Assembly (NCBI GenBank): GCA_016720065.1 | Contig: JADJXY010000002.1 | Span: forward strand, 2,121,001-2,185,000 | DNA length: 64,000 bases | Direction of reading: 5' to 3' | DNA from: Betaproteobacteria bacterium | GTDB taxonomy: Bacteria > Pseudomonadota > Gammaproteobacteria > Burkholderiales > Rhodocyclaceae | In this document: piece after piece, positions 27,991-37,302 of the stretch | Position numbering within the stretch: position 1 is the first letter of the stretch | Layout: each line of letters begins with the position of its first letter | Made by a program: the position numbers and the translations under genes | The notes under the pieces: generated by a model | Databases searched by the model: none | The model's input: the letters and a program-made list of their open reading frames with translations, nothing else | Told to the model about the DNA's origin: nothing

Positions 27991-30438
27991 ATGAAACCCG
28001 CCCTCTCCTGCCTGTTCGCCCTGCTCCTTGCCCTGCCGGGCATCACCGCGGCCGCCGCCGTCGATGCCGAGAAGGACTGGGCCGAACGCTCCCGCGCCCC
28101 CGGCGTCCTCGTCGCCGAAGGCTTCGACGACATCCAGGCCTGGGCGCGGTACAGCTGGGACAAGGCGGGCTGCAACGCGGACTACCAGGTGCGCGTCAAT
28201 GGCTCCGTGGCGGGCTGCCGCAACAACGCCTGGGATTCCGCCGAGCGCAGCTCGGGCAAGGGCTCGGTGCGCTTCGACATCCTGCCGCGCACTTCGGAAG
28301 GTGGCGGCGGCAACATCGTCATCCCCTTCGGCGACTTCGCCACGCGGCAGTTCGGCGCCAACAGCGATCTCTGGGTCTCCTGGCGCCAGAAGATGGACGC
28401 CCGCTTCATCGCCGGCTTCCGCACCCGCGAGGGGCGCATCGCCAACGCCAAACAGGTCATCATCGCCCAGGGAGACATTCCCATCCCGGGAAGCACCAAG
28501 GTCGTCGAGGGCCAGGCGTGCAGCGAGAATCAGGTCGTCGTGGTCGCCTCCACGCCCCACCAGGGCAGCGCCCATCCCATCGGCTACATCGAGTGCGCCC
28601 GCTACCGCCCCTTCGAGCAAGCCCTGCGTGCCGGCCAGTATGGGGGCGATGCCCGGGGCAGCACCGCCATCACGCGCCAGAACATGCGTACCGACGGCAA
28701 GGGGCGTCACACCTGCATCGGTTGGCCCGCCCACCTGGACAAGAGCGGCTGCCTCAGCTACCGGCCCGACGAGTGGATCAGCTACATGGTGCACCTGAAA
28801 CTCGGACCCGCCAGCCCCCGCGGCTATGAGGATTCCACCTACGAGTTGTACGGCGCCTACGCGGGCGAGGATTTTCAGCTGCTCCACCGCGTCTCCCTGG
28901 TCATCCCCCGCGGCCAGTACTATGTCGGCGGCGACCCCGCCGAGCGCTCGTCCTACAAATCGGGCTGGACCCCGACCAACGCCCACCCGGAAGCCAAGTA
29001 CGGCAAGCTCTGGCTCCTGCCCTACATGACCAACAAGGATCCCCAGGAGGATTCCGGGCGGGGCTCCACCTGGTACGACGAGGTGATCGTTTCCCGCTGT
29101 CGCATCGCCGCCCCCGGGCGTCCTCTGGCGGATCCCTGCGCCGGCCAGACCGGAGCCCCCACGGACCGTCCGCGGGAGGCCGTCCCGGCTCCGGCCTCGT
29201 CGGCCTCGTCGGCCACGCCGACCATGAGCAGCGCCAAACCCGCCGCTCCTGCCCCCGCGCCGGTGCCAGCGCCCCCGGCATTGCCGCGCCCGGCGCCGAC
29301 CCCCGGCGATCCGGTCGCCCTGCTGCACAGCCTCAAACCGGGGGAATGGGTCGAACTGGCCAACAGCCCCCTCGCCAAAGCCGTACTCAACGCCTGCAAG
29401 CTGCCCCAAATCGAAGCCGCCTACGACCGCCTCGGTCACGGCCTCATCGGCTGCAATGTGGAATCCCTCTTGTCCTACAGCGGCGGCGCCTACGACAGCC
29501 GCGGCCACCGGCTCCTGGTCTGGGGCGGGGGCCACTCGGGCTACGCCGGCAACGAAATCTACGCCTACAACCTCGCCGCCGGGCGCTGGGAACGCCTTAC
29601 CGACCCCACCCCGCCCCTCCTCGACGTGCGCTACGACAAGGCCAGCAAGAAGCTGGTGGGCGAAGACCCGCCCTGGCGCGACCCCCGCTACCCCCCAGCC
29701 CCCATTTCCGTGCATTCCTACGACCAGTTGGCCTACCTGCCGGAGCAGCACCAATTTTTCGCGGCCGGGGGCGCCACCTTCAGCGGCAATGGCTTCTCCA
29801 CGGCCAAGACCTGGCTCTTCGACCTGAGCAAGAGCGACGCTGGCGGCTGGTCAGAGGCGGAACCCATGCCCGGCAAGCCCTACGGCCTATACGAATACAA
29901 CATGGCCACGGCCTACGACCCGGTTGCCAGACGCGTCGTGATGCGGGGTTACACTCAGTCGGCCACCTACGATCCCGTCTCCCGTACCTGGTCCATCACG
30001 GGCAAGGGTCTGGCCTCGCGCCGACTGGGTTCGGTGGGGGAAATCGACGCCAAACGCCGCCTCTTCGTGCTCATCGGCGGCGGTGCGGCCGAGGTCTACC
30101 CGGTCGGCCCCAAGGGCGAACTCGGGCCACCCAAACCCTTAGGCGCCGGCGGCGACCGCGAAATAGAGCAGTGCTATGGCCCCGGGCTGGAATACGACAG
30201 CCGGGCAGAGCGGCTGGTCGCCTGGTGCAGCGGAGGGGACGTCTACGCCCTGGAGGGCACCCCCCTGCGCTGGGTCAAATACGCCGCCTACAACACGGCC
30301 TTTCCCGGCCCCCGCACACCGCAGATGCGGGGCACCTACGGCCGTTTCCGCTACATGCCCGAGTACGACGCCTATATCGTCGTCAATGGCCTGCGCGACA
30401 ACGTCTTCCTTTACCGTTTCCCGGGAGGCCGGCGCTGA
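27991..30438 (+). CDS. secreted two-domain protein: jelly-roll-like N-half, kelch-propeller C-half
   Basis: An 815-residue exported protein with signal peptide MKPALSCLFALLLALPG. The N-terminal part (about 25-375) has many strands, several cysteines and the closing segment STWYDEVIVSRCRI, recalling the concanavalin-type fold of polysaccharide lyases and glycan-binding domains. A Pro/Ala linker (about 376-437) leads to a C-terminal region with kelch-like repeats such as RLLVWGGGHSGYAGNEIYAY and ATYDPVSRTWSI, suggesting a beta-propeller like galactose oxidase. The open frame extends far upstream, but the ATG at 27991 gives the only sensible signal peptide. It may bind or act on the exported polymer. 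No enzymatic function can be assigned. Confidence 0.75.
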   Translation: MKPALSCLFALLLALPGITAAAAVDAEKDWAERSRAPGVLVAEGFDDIQAWARYSWDKAGCNADYQVRVNGSVAGCRNNAWDSAERSSGKGSVRFDILPRTSEGGGGNIVIPFGDFATRQFGANSDLWVSWRQKMDARFIAGFRTREGRIANAKQVIIAQGDIPIPGSTKVVEGQACSENQVVVVASTPHQGSAHPIGYIECARYRPFEQALRAGQYGGDARGSTAITRQNMRTDGKGRHTCIGWPAHLDKSGCLSYRPDEWISYMVHLKLGPASPRGYEDSTYELYGAYAGEDFQLLHRVSLVIPRGQYYVGGDPAERSSYKSGWTPTNAHPEAKYGKLWLLPYMTNKDPQEDSGRGSTWYDEVIVSRCRIAAPGRPLADPCAGQTGAPTDRPREAVPAPASSASSATPTMSSAKPAAPAPAPVPAPPALPRPAPTPGDPVALLHSLKPGEWVELANSPLAKAVLNACKLPQIEAAYDRLGHGLIGCNVESLLSYSGGAYDSRGHRLLVWGGGHSGYAGNEIYAYNLAAGRWERLTDPTPPLLDVRYDKASKKLVGEDPPWRDPRYPPAPISVHSYDQLAYLPEQHQFFAAGGATFSGNGFSTAKTWLFDLSKSDAGGWSEAEPMPGKPYGLYEYNMATAYDPVARRVVMRGYTQSATYDPVSRTWSITGKGLASRRLGSVGEIDAKRRLFVLIGGGAAEVYPVGPKGELGPPKPLGAGGDREIEQCYGPGLEYDSRAERLVAWCSGGDVYALEGTPLRWVKYAAYNTAFPGPRTPQMRGTYGRFRYMPEYDAYIVVNGLRDNVFLYRFPGGRR

Positions 30439-30456
30439 GCCGGCTCTGAGCCCCCC

Positions 30457-31590
30457 ATGGCCCATCGCAACATCAAGGGATTCGACGGCATTCGTGCCCT
30501 GGCCGTCATCGCCGTCATCCTCTCCCATGTCGGCGTCTACGCGGCCCTCACCGAGCGGGGCCTGCTGTCCGAACCGATCCTGGCCATGGTCGGCGGAGGC
30601 ACCGGGGTTCAGGCCTTCTTCGTCCTTTCCGGGTTTCTCATCACCTCCCTGCTGATCGCCGAATTCGATGCCACGGGAAGCATCTCTATCCGCAAATTCA
30701 TTCTCCGCCGCACCCTGCGCATCTTTCCGCTCTACATCCTCTTCCTGCTCATCGTCACGGTTCTGCACCTGCTGCTGCCCGGGGTCACCACCTGGCCTTC
30801 GCTTTACTACGCCTACGCCTACGCCTTCAATTTCGCCCCCACCCAGCACTACACGCCCATCCTGGGCCACACCTGGTCCCTGGCGGTGGAGGAACACTTC
30901 TACCTCGTCTGGCCGAGTCTCTTCCTCCTCACCTATGCCCGGCGCCGGCCCTATCTGGTGGGCCTGACCCTGGTCTTCATCTTTACCGCCCCCCTCCTCA
31001 ACCTCGCCTTCACCCGCCTGGGCATCGGCAGGGAATACTTCGTCGGCCGCTTTTCCTTCATCGCCGGCGCCGCCATCGCCCTGGGCTGCCTCATGGCCCT
31101 CCTGGCCCACGGCCCCAGGACCGCGGACCGCTTCCGCCGCACGGTCGCGTCCCCCTGGACCCTGGCCGCCGGCCTGCTGCTCTTCGCCAACTCCCTCTAC
31201 CTGCAGGTCGACTCCTGGTTCCTGAAACATGCGGGCTCCGGCCTGGCCCGCAACCTGGGCATCGCCCTGCTCGTCGGCTGGATCTACTTCAACCAGACCA
31301 GCCGCCTGACCCGCTTTCTGGAACTCCGCCCCCTCAAGTACATCGGGCTCATCTCCTACGGCCTCTATCTCTTTCAGGGGCTCTTCCTCACCACCGACCC
31401 CACCCGGACGCCGCAACAGGCCTGGCCCCCCTCCCCCGAGGTCGGTCTCCTCCTGCTGCTCCTCGCTGCGCCCCTCGCCTACCATTTCTTCGAAATCCCC
31501 TTCCTGCGCCTGAAGAGCCGCTATGCCGCCGCAACGCTCCCCGCAGGGGGGGACCCCTCTCCCACCCCGGCGCCGGCCCAGGGCCGCTGA
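30457..31590 (+). CDS. membrane acyltransferase family 3 (OafA/YrhL-like)
   Basis: A 377-residue integral membrane acyltransferase. About ten hydrophobic segments, the N-terminal FDGIRALAVIAVILSHVG with the expected catalytic His, and LRRTLRIFPLY-like and SLAVEEHFYLVWPSLF motifs identify the family. These enzymes acylate lipopolysaccharide or polysaccharide, usually with acetyl from acetyl-CoA. It has no C-terminal SGNH domain. It starts 18 bases after the secreted lectin/kelch-like gene, so the locus has two separate O-acylation routes, this one and the MBOAT system. Confidence 0.9.
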   Translation: MAHRNIKGFDGIRALAVIAVILSHVGVYAALTERGLLSEPILAMVGGGTGVQAFFVLSGFLITSLLIAEFDATGSISIRKFILRRTLRIFPLYILFLLIVTVLHLLLPGVTTWPSLYYAYAYAFNFAPTQHYTPILGHTWSLAVEEHFYLVWPSLFLLTYARRRPYLVGLTLVFIFTAPLLNLAFTRLGIGREYFVGRFSFIAGAAIALGCLMALLAHGPRTADRFRRTVASPWTLAAGLLLFANSLYLQVDSWFLKHAGSGLARNLGIALLVGWIYFNQTSRLTRFLELRPLKYIGLISYGLYLFQGLFLTTDPTRTPQQAWPPSPEVGLLLLLLAAPLAYHFFEIPFLRLKSRYAAATLPAGGDPSPTPAPAQGR

Positions 31591-31616
31591 CCCGCCTTCA
31601 CCCCCCCGCCACGCCC

Positions 31617-33788
31617 ATGACCGCCCCCGGCGCCCCCGTCCCCGCAAGCCGCCCCCGGAACCTCTCCTGGTTCGTGCTGCGCCTCGCCTTCGCCGCCCTT
31701 GCCTTCGCCGCCCTCTGGGGGCCCGAATTTCTGCACTACCACGTGGCGAAAGCGCCCCCCGCCGACGCCGCCATCGAAGCCGGGCGCCAACTGCCCTCCG
31801 CCGCCGTCCTCACCGAAATCGCGGAGATGCCCCTTACCGTCGGACTCGGCGTCGCCGCGGCGGATCTGGTCCCGGCGTCAGAAGACGCGCTGCGGGGCAG
31901 GCTGCGCGCCCCGGCCTATCTGGACGAACCCCGCCCGCTCCTGGGCTACCCCGGCGACATCGAGACGGGGCCGCCGACCCTGCGCCTGGCGCTGGCCGGC
32001 CTCGCCCTGGAAGACCAATTGCTGCGGGCCTTCGAAGCCACCGGGGACGATCGCTTCCTGCGCGAAGCCCTGCGCCGCACCGTCACCTTCGCGGCCCACG
32101 AGAAAAGTCGGCGCATCGACAACGGCTTTCTCTGGAACGACCACGCCATCGCCGCCCGTATCGCCGCCATGGCGCGGCTCTGGCGCCACCTGCGCGAGCG
32201 CCCCGACGTGGCCGGCGAGCACGCCGGCCTTCCCCTCGCCGTGGTCCAGCAGGCGGCCCGCATGCTGGCCAAGCCGGATCATTTCACCGTGCGCACCAAC
32301 CACGGTGTGATGCAGAACCTGGCCCTCCTGCAAATCGCCGCAGGCTTCCCCTCCCTCGATCCGGACCGCCGTCTCGTCGCCCTGGCCCTGGAGCGTCTGG
32401 GGGTCCAGGCCGGATTTTTCGTTTCCCCCGAGGGGGTCGTCCTGGAACACTCGGCCGGCTATCACGCCCACGGCAGCGAACTCCTCGCCGTGGCCCTGCG
32501 CCTGTGCGCACTCAACCGGGTCGAACCGCCCCCCTTCCTCGCCGGCGCCGCCCGACGCAGCCATGAGGTCCTCGCGCTGTTGCGACGCCCCGACGGAACG
32601 CTGCCGGCCTTCGGCAATACCGACTTCGGCACCCCGGTCCCCTCCCCGGGGCCGGACCCGGCCCCCGGCAACCACCTGTTTCCGGTTGCCGGCTACGCGC
32701 TCTGGTGGACCTCCGCCGGCGAAAGCCTCCGCGCCCGTCCGACCCAGACCGTGGTCGCCTGGGCCAAGCACGACGGCCATGGCCACAAGCGCGCCGACGA
32801 GGGCAGCCTGCTCCTGTGGTCCGACGGGGTGTCCTGGCTCACCTCCATCGGCTACTGGCCCTATGGCCACGCCCTGACCCGGATTTCCTACGGCTGGAAT
32901 GCGTCCAACGCCCCCCACGAGGTCGGCGAGGGGGCCAAGAGTCCCCGCCGGGTGAGCCTGCGCGGCACCGCGGAAGGGGCGGGTGTGCGCGCCCTCGACC
33001 TCGAGCGCGTCAATGCGGAGGGGCAGACCTTCCGCCGCCAGATCGTGCAGATGGGCGGCGACCGTGTCGTGGTGATCGACGCGGTCAGCGGGCTGGGCGC
33101 CGGGGCGGAGACGGTATGGACCTTTTCGCCGGACACTGAACTCGCCCCCCATGCCCCGAGCGATACCCTGCTGGTGACCCGGGGCGAAGCCCGTATGCAG
33201 GTGGCCGTGCTGCCCGTCGCCACGGTGCTGACCCGCCATCGGGGTTCCGAGTCCCCCTTCGCCGGCTGGGTCGTGCGGGGCGGGCGGCCGACGCCGGCGC
33301 CGGCCCTGCGGGTCGAGCGCCCCGAGGCCCAATCCCTGACCGCCACCACCTTTCACCTGATCGGCTCCGGCGAGCCCCGCCCGCCCCCCGTCCTCGCACC
33401 GGACGCCAAGGCCGAGCGCTGGCGCCTGGAGTGGTCCGGCCCCGACGGCCTCGTGCTGGAGCGCCAGGACGACAGGCTGCTCCTGCGGGACGCCGCGGGC
33501 TCCCGCGAAGTCCCCTGGCAGCCCGGCCCCGACGTCGCCGCAGCCCGCGGGGCCCTGAAGCAAGCCTATGCCGCGGCGGTCGCCACCTATCCCCCCTGGC
33601 GCGACCTGACCGCCTATCGCATCGAGGCGGGCTACGCCCTGGGCGGTCTGTGGCTGGGCATCGAACTCCTGGCCTTCTTCCTTGGCAGACGGCGCCCGGG
33701 AGGAGCGCACAGGCTCCTCGGCCACGCATTTTTCGCGCTCGTCTGGGCGGCTGGCGTGATCTTCCTCCTCTTCTTTCACCTCACTTGA
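31617..33788 (+). CDS. heparinase II/III-type polysaccharide lyase with C-terminal membrane segments
   Basis: A 723-residue protein with an N-terminal signal anchor (about 18-37), an alpha-helical toroid region containing NDHAIAARI and RTNHGVMQNLALLQIA, then VVLEHSAGYHAHG, which carries the Tyr/His typical of heparinase II/III and alginate lyases; a beta-rich C-domain follows. Unusually, the last 60 residues contain two hydrophobic segments (YALGGLWLGIELLAFF and LGHAFFALVWAAGVIFLLFF), which would hold the enzyme at the membrane. Such lyases trim or release acidic polysaccharide in the periplasm. It lies 26 bases after the acyltransferase gene. Confidence 0.87.
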   Translation: MTAPGAPVPASRPRNLSWFVLRLAFAALAFAALWGPEFLHYHVAKAPPADAAIEAGRQLPSAAVLTEIAEMPLTVGLGVAAADLVPASEDALRGRLRAPAYLDEPRPLLGYPGDIETGPPTLRLALAGLALEDQLLRAFEATGDDRFLREALRRTVTFAAHEKSRRIDNGFLWNDHAIAARIAAMARLWRHLRERPDVAGEHAGLPLAVVQQAARMLAKPDHFTVRTNHGVMQNLALLQIAAGFPSLDPDRRLVALALERLGVQAGFFVSPEGVVLEHSAGYHAHGSELLAVALRLCALNRVEPPPFLAGAARRSHEVLALLRRPDGTLPAFGNTDFGTPVPSPGPDPAPGNHLFPVAGYALWWTSAGESLRARPTQTVVAWAKHDGHGHKRADEGSLLLWSDGVSWLTSIGYWPYGHALTRISYGWNASNAPHEVGEGAKSPRRVSLRGTAEGAGVRALDLERVNAEGQTFRRQIVQMGGDRVVVIDAVSGLGAGAETVWTFSPDTELAPHAPSDTLLVTRGEARMQVAVLPVATVLTRHRGSESPFAGWVVRGGRPTPAPALRVERPEAQSLTATTFHLIGSGEPRPPPVLAPDAKAERWRLEWSGPDGLVLERQDDRLLLRDAAGSREVPWQPGPDVAAARGALKQAYAAAVATYPPWRDLTAYRIEAGYALGGLWLGIELLAFFLGRRRPGGAHRLLGHAFFALVWAAGVIFLLFFHLT

Positions 33789-33799
33789 ACAAGCACGGC

Positions 33800-34957
33800 A
33801 TGCACGCTCCCTCCTCCCTGAAGAGCCTTATGGTCAGCGGCACCTATTTTCCGCCCCAGGTCGGCGGCATCTCGCGCATGATGGCCGAAGTCTGCCAGCA
33901 CCTCGGACGGGACCGGATCGCTGCGGTATCTGGCCAGGACGGCGGCGACCTCGCCTTGTGCCAGGGCCTGCGCACCTACTGCTCTCCCGCCGCCTTCGAC
34001 ACCGCTTCCCGCCTCCACCTGCCCGCCCTGGCCGCCCTCCTGGGCCGCGCCATCGTCCGCGAGCGGCCCGGCCTGCTCCAGTTCGCCACCGCAGACGATG
34101 CCTGGATCGGCTGGTACACCGCCCGGCTTACGCGCCTGCCCCACCTCATCTACGCCCACGGCAACGAAATCCTCGCCCTGGCCCGCAGCCGCTGGGCAAA
34201 GCCCCTGGGGGCCTTCCAGAGCGCGGCGGCGATCATCGCCAACAGCCGCTACACCGCGGGCCTGGTGGAGGAACGCCTGGGCGTTTCCCGCGAACGCATC
34301 CATATCGTGCATCCCGGCTGCGATATTGATCGCTTCCGCCCTGTCCCGGTCCCCGACGGCCTGCGGAAGCGGCTCGCCGGCCGCCCAGACGCCTACCCGC
34401 TGCTGCTTTCGGTGGGCAATCTGGTCGAGCGCAAGGGCCAGGATCTCGTTCTCCGCGCCCTGCCCGAACTACGCCGCAGGTTCCCCGCCATCGCTTACGC
34501 CGTCGTCGGGGACGGTCGGGACAGGCCCAAGCTCGAAGCCCTGTGCCGAGAACTCGGCCTGGACGAGGTGGTGAATTTCGTCGGGCGCGGCAACGACGCC
34601 GACCTGCCGGCCTTCTACGCCGCCAGCGACCTCTTCGTGATGCCTTCCCGGGCACGCCTGGACCACGATGACGTCGAGGGTTTCGGCATGGTCTTCCTGG
34701 AGGCCTCCGCCTGCGGTAAGGCGGTCATCGGCGGCCGCTCCGGGGGCATCGCCGACGCCATTGCCGAAGGGGAGACCGGGCTGCTGGTGGACCCGGAGGA
34801 CCCCGGCGCGCTGGCGGCGGCTATCCGCTCCCTGGCGGAATCGCCGGACACCATGGCCCGCTTTGGACAGGCGGGCCTGGAACGCACCCGGCGCGACTTT
34901 ACCTGGGCCCGCTTCTGCGGCCGGATCGACGCGGCGCTCGCAGGTCTCGGCGCCTAG
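33800..34957 (+). CDS. glycosyltransferase family 4
   Basis: A 385-residue GT-B enzyme. SLMVSGTYFPPQVGGISRM opens the first Rossmann domain; the second has LLLSVGNLVERKGQDL, VGDGRDRPKL and VEGFGMVFLEASACGKAVIGG, with the acidic FGMVFLEA that contacts the sugar nucleotide. The longer open frame runs back into the lyase gene; the ATG 11 bases after the lyase stop is chosen. The TAG stop codon is the first three bases of the MITE-like repeat that follows, but the stop appears to predate the insertion (see the mobile element entry). The end of the reading frame looks complete. Confidence 0.9.
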   Translation: MHAPSSLKSLMVSGTYFPPQVGGISRMMAEVCQHLGRDRIAAVSGQDGGDLALCQGLRTYCSPAAFDTASRLHLPALAALLGRAIVRERPGLLQFATADDAWIGWYTARLTRLPHLIYAHGNEILALARSRWAKPLGAFQSAAAIIANSRYTAGLVEERLGVSRERIHIVHPGCDIDRFRPVPVPDGLRKRLAGRPDAYPLLLSVGNLVERKGQDLVLRALPELRRRFPAIAYAVVGDGRDRPKLEALCRELGLDEVVNFVGRGNDADLPAFYAASDLFVMPSRARLDHDDVEGFGMVFLEASACGKAVIGGRSGGIADAIAEGETGLLVDPEDPGALAAAIRSLAESPDTMARFGQAGLERTRRDFTWARFCGRIDAALAGLGA

Positions 34958-35119
34958 TGGTCTGCTTCGCAATTAACGAAACATGAAAGCTTGTCTTTGC
35001 GCTCCTGGCGTTGTTGCTCATCCTCGCGATAGCTTCGGCTATCGCTGCGGTTCGCGCCTAGCCAGAAACGCAAATCCGGCGCTTTCATCGTGTTCCGCCA
35101 ATTACGAAGCAGACCACTA
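34955..35119. mobile_element. MITE-like element with TA duplication, between two convergent genes
   Basis: The ends are inverted: the first 20 bases (beginning TAGTGGTCTGCTTCG) match the complement of the last 20 at 19 positions. The whole 165 bases form an imperfect palindrome, centred on an exact 8-base stem GCGATAGC/GCTATCGC with a TTCG loop (35026-35045). It has no coding capacity. If the outer TA at each end is a target-site duplication, the core is 34957-35117, and the empty site reads C-TA-G. IS630-family transposons are known to favour CTAG and duplicate TA, so this is probably a non-autonomous relative. The insertion regenerates a TAG stop for both flanking genes. Confidence 0.85.
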
Positions 35120-36136
35120 GCGGCCGCGAGCCCAGCCCGGCAGCGCCGTCTTGGCCAGTGCCAGGCAGTCTCCCGCAACGCCTGCCAGGCGCAAAGCCCT
35201 CAGGTAAGCCTCACGGGCCTTCGCCATGTCCTGGCGCGAGTAGGCGGCGTAACCCAGATCGCGCAGGTAGGACGCCACCTTTTTGGCATAGAGAATCCTG
35301 TCCTCACGGCCAAGCAAGGGGGCCAGACGGTGACGATTGTGTTCGTGAAACCGTACCGATTCGCTGACATAACGGTAGGGATCCCGGGTGACGCTGGCCG
35401 GATGTTGCCGATAGGCGCTGAGGATCTGATCGAGGTAGCCCATGGTCCCCTGCATGGCCACACGAATCCACAGGTCGATGTCCTCGCAGACGACGAAATC
35501 CGAATCGAAGTCGACCCGCGAATCGGCGAGGCGCTCCCGGGCGATCATCACGGACTGGGTATGAACCGCCGCATACTGGAGGGACATGAAGACGAAAAAG
35601 CGCGCGTCGCACTCCCACCAGGCGTCGTCGCAGGGCTTCATCCACGGCTTCGCCCGCTCCAGGAAATCGGCATCGGCCAGATAGGTCTGTCCCAGGTCGC
35701 TCCCGTCCGCCGCGATGAGCTTCAGATCGTGGAATACGGCAACCCAGTGCGGATGGCCGTCGAGCCCGGCCACCATGCGCTCGACCCGATCCGGAAACCA
35801 GAGGTCGTCGCTGTCGAGGAAGGCGAGATACCGACCGCGGGCGAGCGCCAGCCCCCGATTGCGGGCGATGCTGGGACGACCGCTGTTGGCTTGGGCAAGC
35901 ACCGTCAGGCGGGAGTCTTTCCTGGCCAACGCCTGCACGAGATCGAGCGTACCGTCCCTGGACCCATCGTCGACCACGATGAGTTCGAGGTCACGGTAGG
36001 TCTGATCGAGCACCGACAAAGCGGCCTCCTCGATGTACGCCTCGGAATTGTAGGCCGGCATGATGACGGAAACCGATGGCGTTCCACCCTTGGGAGAATT
36101 CGTTTCAGCCGAGTTCGCTTGCGAGTCCATGTGCAT
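35117..36136 (-). CDS. glycosyltransferase family 2
   Basis: A 339-residue GT-A enzyme. After a short unstructured N-terminus, SVIMPAYNSEAYIEEAALSVLDQTY and LIVVDDGSRDGT form the nucleotide-binding fold, with FLDSDDLWFP as the metal-binding DxD segment and VCEDIDLWIR as the ED motif. The C-terminus (about 300-339) has a TPR-like pair of helices. Its TAG stop is the last three bases of the MITE on the opposite strand. It is followed upstream by the WbsX-like and flippase genes on the same strand, which suggests that these three form a small module. Confidence 0.92.
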   Translation of the reverse strand: MHMDSQANSAETNSPKGGTPSVSVIMPAYNSEAYIEEAALSVLDQTYRDLELIVVDDGSRDGTLDLVQALARKDSRLTVLAQANSGRPSIARNRGLALARGRYLAFLDSDDLWFPDRVERMVAGLDGHPHWVAVFHDLKLIAADGSDLGQTYLADADFLERAKPWMKPCDDAWWECDARFFVFMSLQYAAVHTQSVMIARERLADSRVDFDSDFVVCEDIDLWIRVAMQGTMGYLDQILSAYRQHPASVTRDPYRYVSESVRFHEHNRHRLAPLLGREDRILYAKKVASYLRDLGYAAYSRQDMAKAREAYLRALRLAGVAGDCLALAKTALPGWARGR

Positions 36137-36186
36137 CCCTTTCGAAGTCTTGCGCCAGACTCAACGGCCGGAAGCGGCCGGCCGTA

Positions 36187-37272
36187 TCAGGAGATCTGCG
36201 CATCCAGTTCAATCTCGGCGCGGATCGCCTCAAGATAGCGCAAACCGTATTTGCGATCCGGCTCCAGGTAATTTCCCTCCGCCCATTCGTTCCAGGACTT
36301 GACGAAGATCAACCGGTCATCGCCCTGGTCTTGCGCCGTCATGGCCAGCGCCTGGCGGAAATGACGCTGGAAAAGTTCCGGGGTCGAATCGTGCAGGACT
36401 ACGCCGTTCGAGCCGCTGCGCGGCGTATTGTCCCAATTGGGAATCACGCAGGGATACCTTCTCCCCCGAGGTTCCGTATCCGGCAACAATACCGGCAGCA
36501 CCTTCTCGTATTCATGAATGGTGGGAAATCCGCGCAGGATTTCCTGCTTTTGCTTGAGCCATTTCAGCGTATTTCTCCGGGAGACCCAACCCCTGCGATG
36601 GGGAAGCCGCGGATTCACGAAGGCATCGAAGCCCTGTTCGCCGGGGCACCAAGCGGGTGACTCGTGAACCGCGACCATGTGCAACCCTCCAAGTCCGGCC
36701 CTGACGGCCATGTCGCGCCAGAAATCGAGGGTGCGCCGCGTATCCGGAATTTCCATCGGCCGATAGATCAGGAAGAGCGGTTTTCCATTGACCCGGGTAT
36801 AGCGCCGATCAGCAAACATAGGCAACAGCGTGTCGAAATGGGCACGGTGGTCGTCGTCCCCCGGGTAGGTCTGCTGCGCGAGGATACGATTCGGACATCC
36901 GTGCCAGATGCCGGTCCACGTCTGATTGGCCCAGCACACGCAAAAACCGAAATCCGGCTTTCCTGCACTCACCACGTCCTGCAGCGGGCGCTCAAGGAGC
37001 TGCTTCCCGCCAAACCAATAGTGGTAATAGCAAAAGCTCTCCAGACCGTAGTCAAGGCCCAGTCTGGCCTGCTGGTCCCTGGTTTCTGGAACCCTGAGGT
37101 CATAAAACCCGAGGTCCGCAGGCAGCCTGGGCTGGTAGTGGCCGGGATAGAGCGGCTTGGCCTTCGCCGCATTGGTCCACTCGGTAAATCCTTTCCCCCA
37201 CCACTCGTCATTCTCCGGAATCGGGTGGTATTGCGGCAAATAGAAGGCAATTAGACGTGGAGATGCTTTCAC
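36187..37272 (-). CDS. WbsX-like glycosyltransferase / glycoside hydrolase 99-like protein
   Basis: A 361-residue protein of the WbsX family. Typical are LIAFYLPQYHPIPENDEWWGKGFTEWTN at the start, YYHYWFGGKQLLERPL, and VKSWNEWAEGNYLEPD near the end. Members occur in O-antigen and capsule clusters; their fold is related to GH99 TIM barrels and their exact reaction is still uncertain. The DNA is visibly less GC-rich than its neighbours: 36481-36540 has 32 G/C of 60 by hand count, against 44 of 60 at 24181-24240. That points to acquisition from another source. Confidence 0.85.
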   Translation of the reverse strand: MKASPRLIAFYLPQYHPIPENDEWWGKGFTEWTNAAKAKPLYPGHYQPRLPADLGFYDLRVPETRDQQARLGLDYGLESFCYYHYWFGGKQLLERPLQDVVSAGKPDFGFCVCWANQTWTGIWHGCPNRILAQQTYPGDDDHRAHFDTLLPMFADRRYTRVNGKPLFLIYRPMEIPDTRRTLDFWRDMAVRAGLGGLHMVAVHESPAWCPGEQGFDAFVNPRLPHRRGWVSRRNTLKWLKQKQEILRGFPTIHEYEKVLPVLLPDTEPRGRRYPCVIPNWDNTPRSGSNGVVLHDSTPELFQRHFRQALAMTAQDQGDDRLIFVKSWNEWAEGNYLEPDRKYGLRYLEAIRAEIELDAQIS

Positions 37273-37302
37273 GAAGAGTCCAGATACAAGGAATGTTCGG
37301 TG

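Noticed and set aside
33800..35119. Truncation of the glycosyltransferase by the MITE
   Set aside because: The stop lies in the element, but the reconstructed empty site CTAG gives the same stop, so the protein is probably full length.
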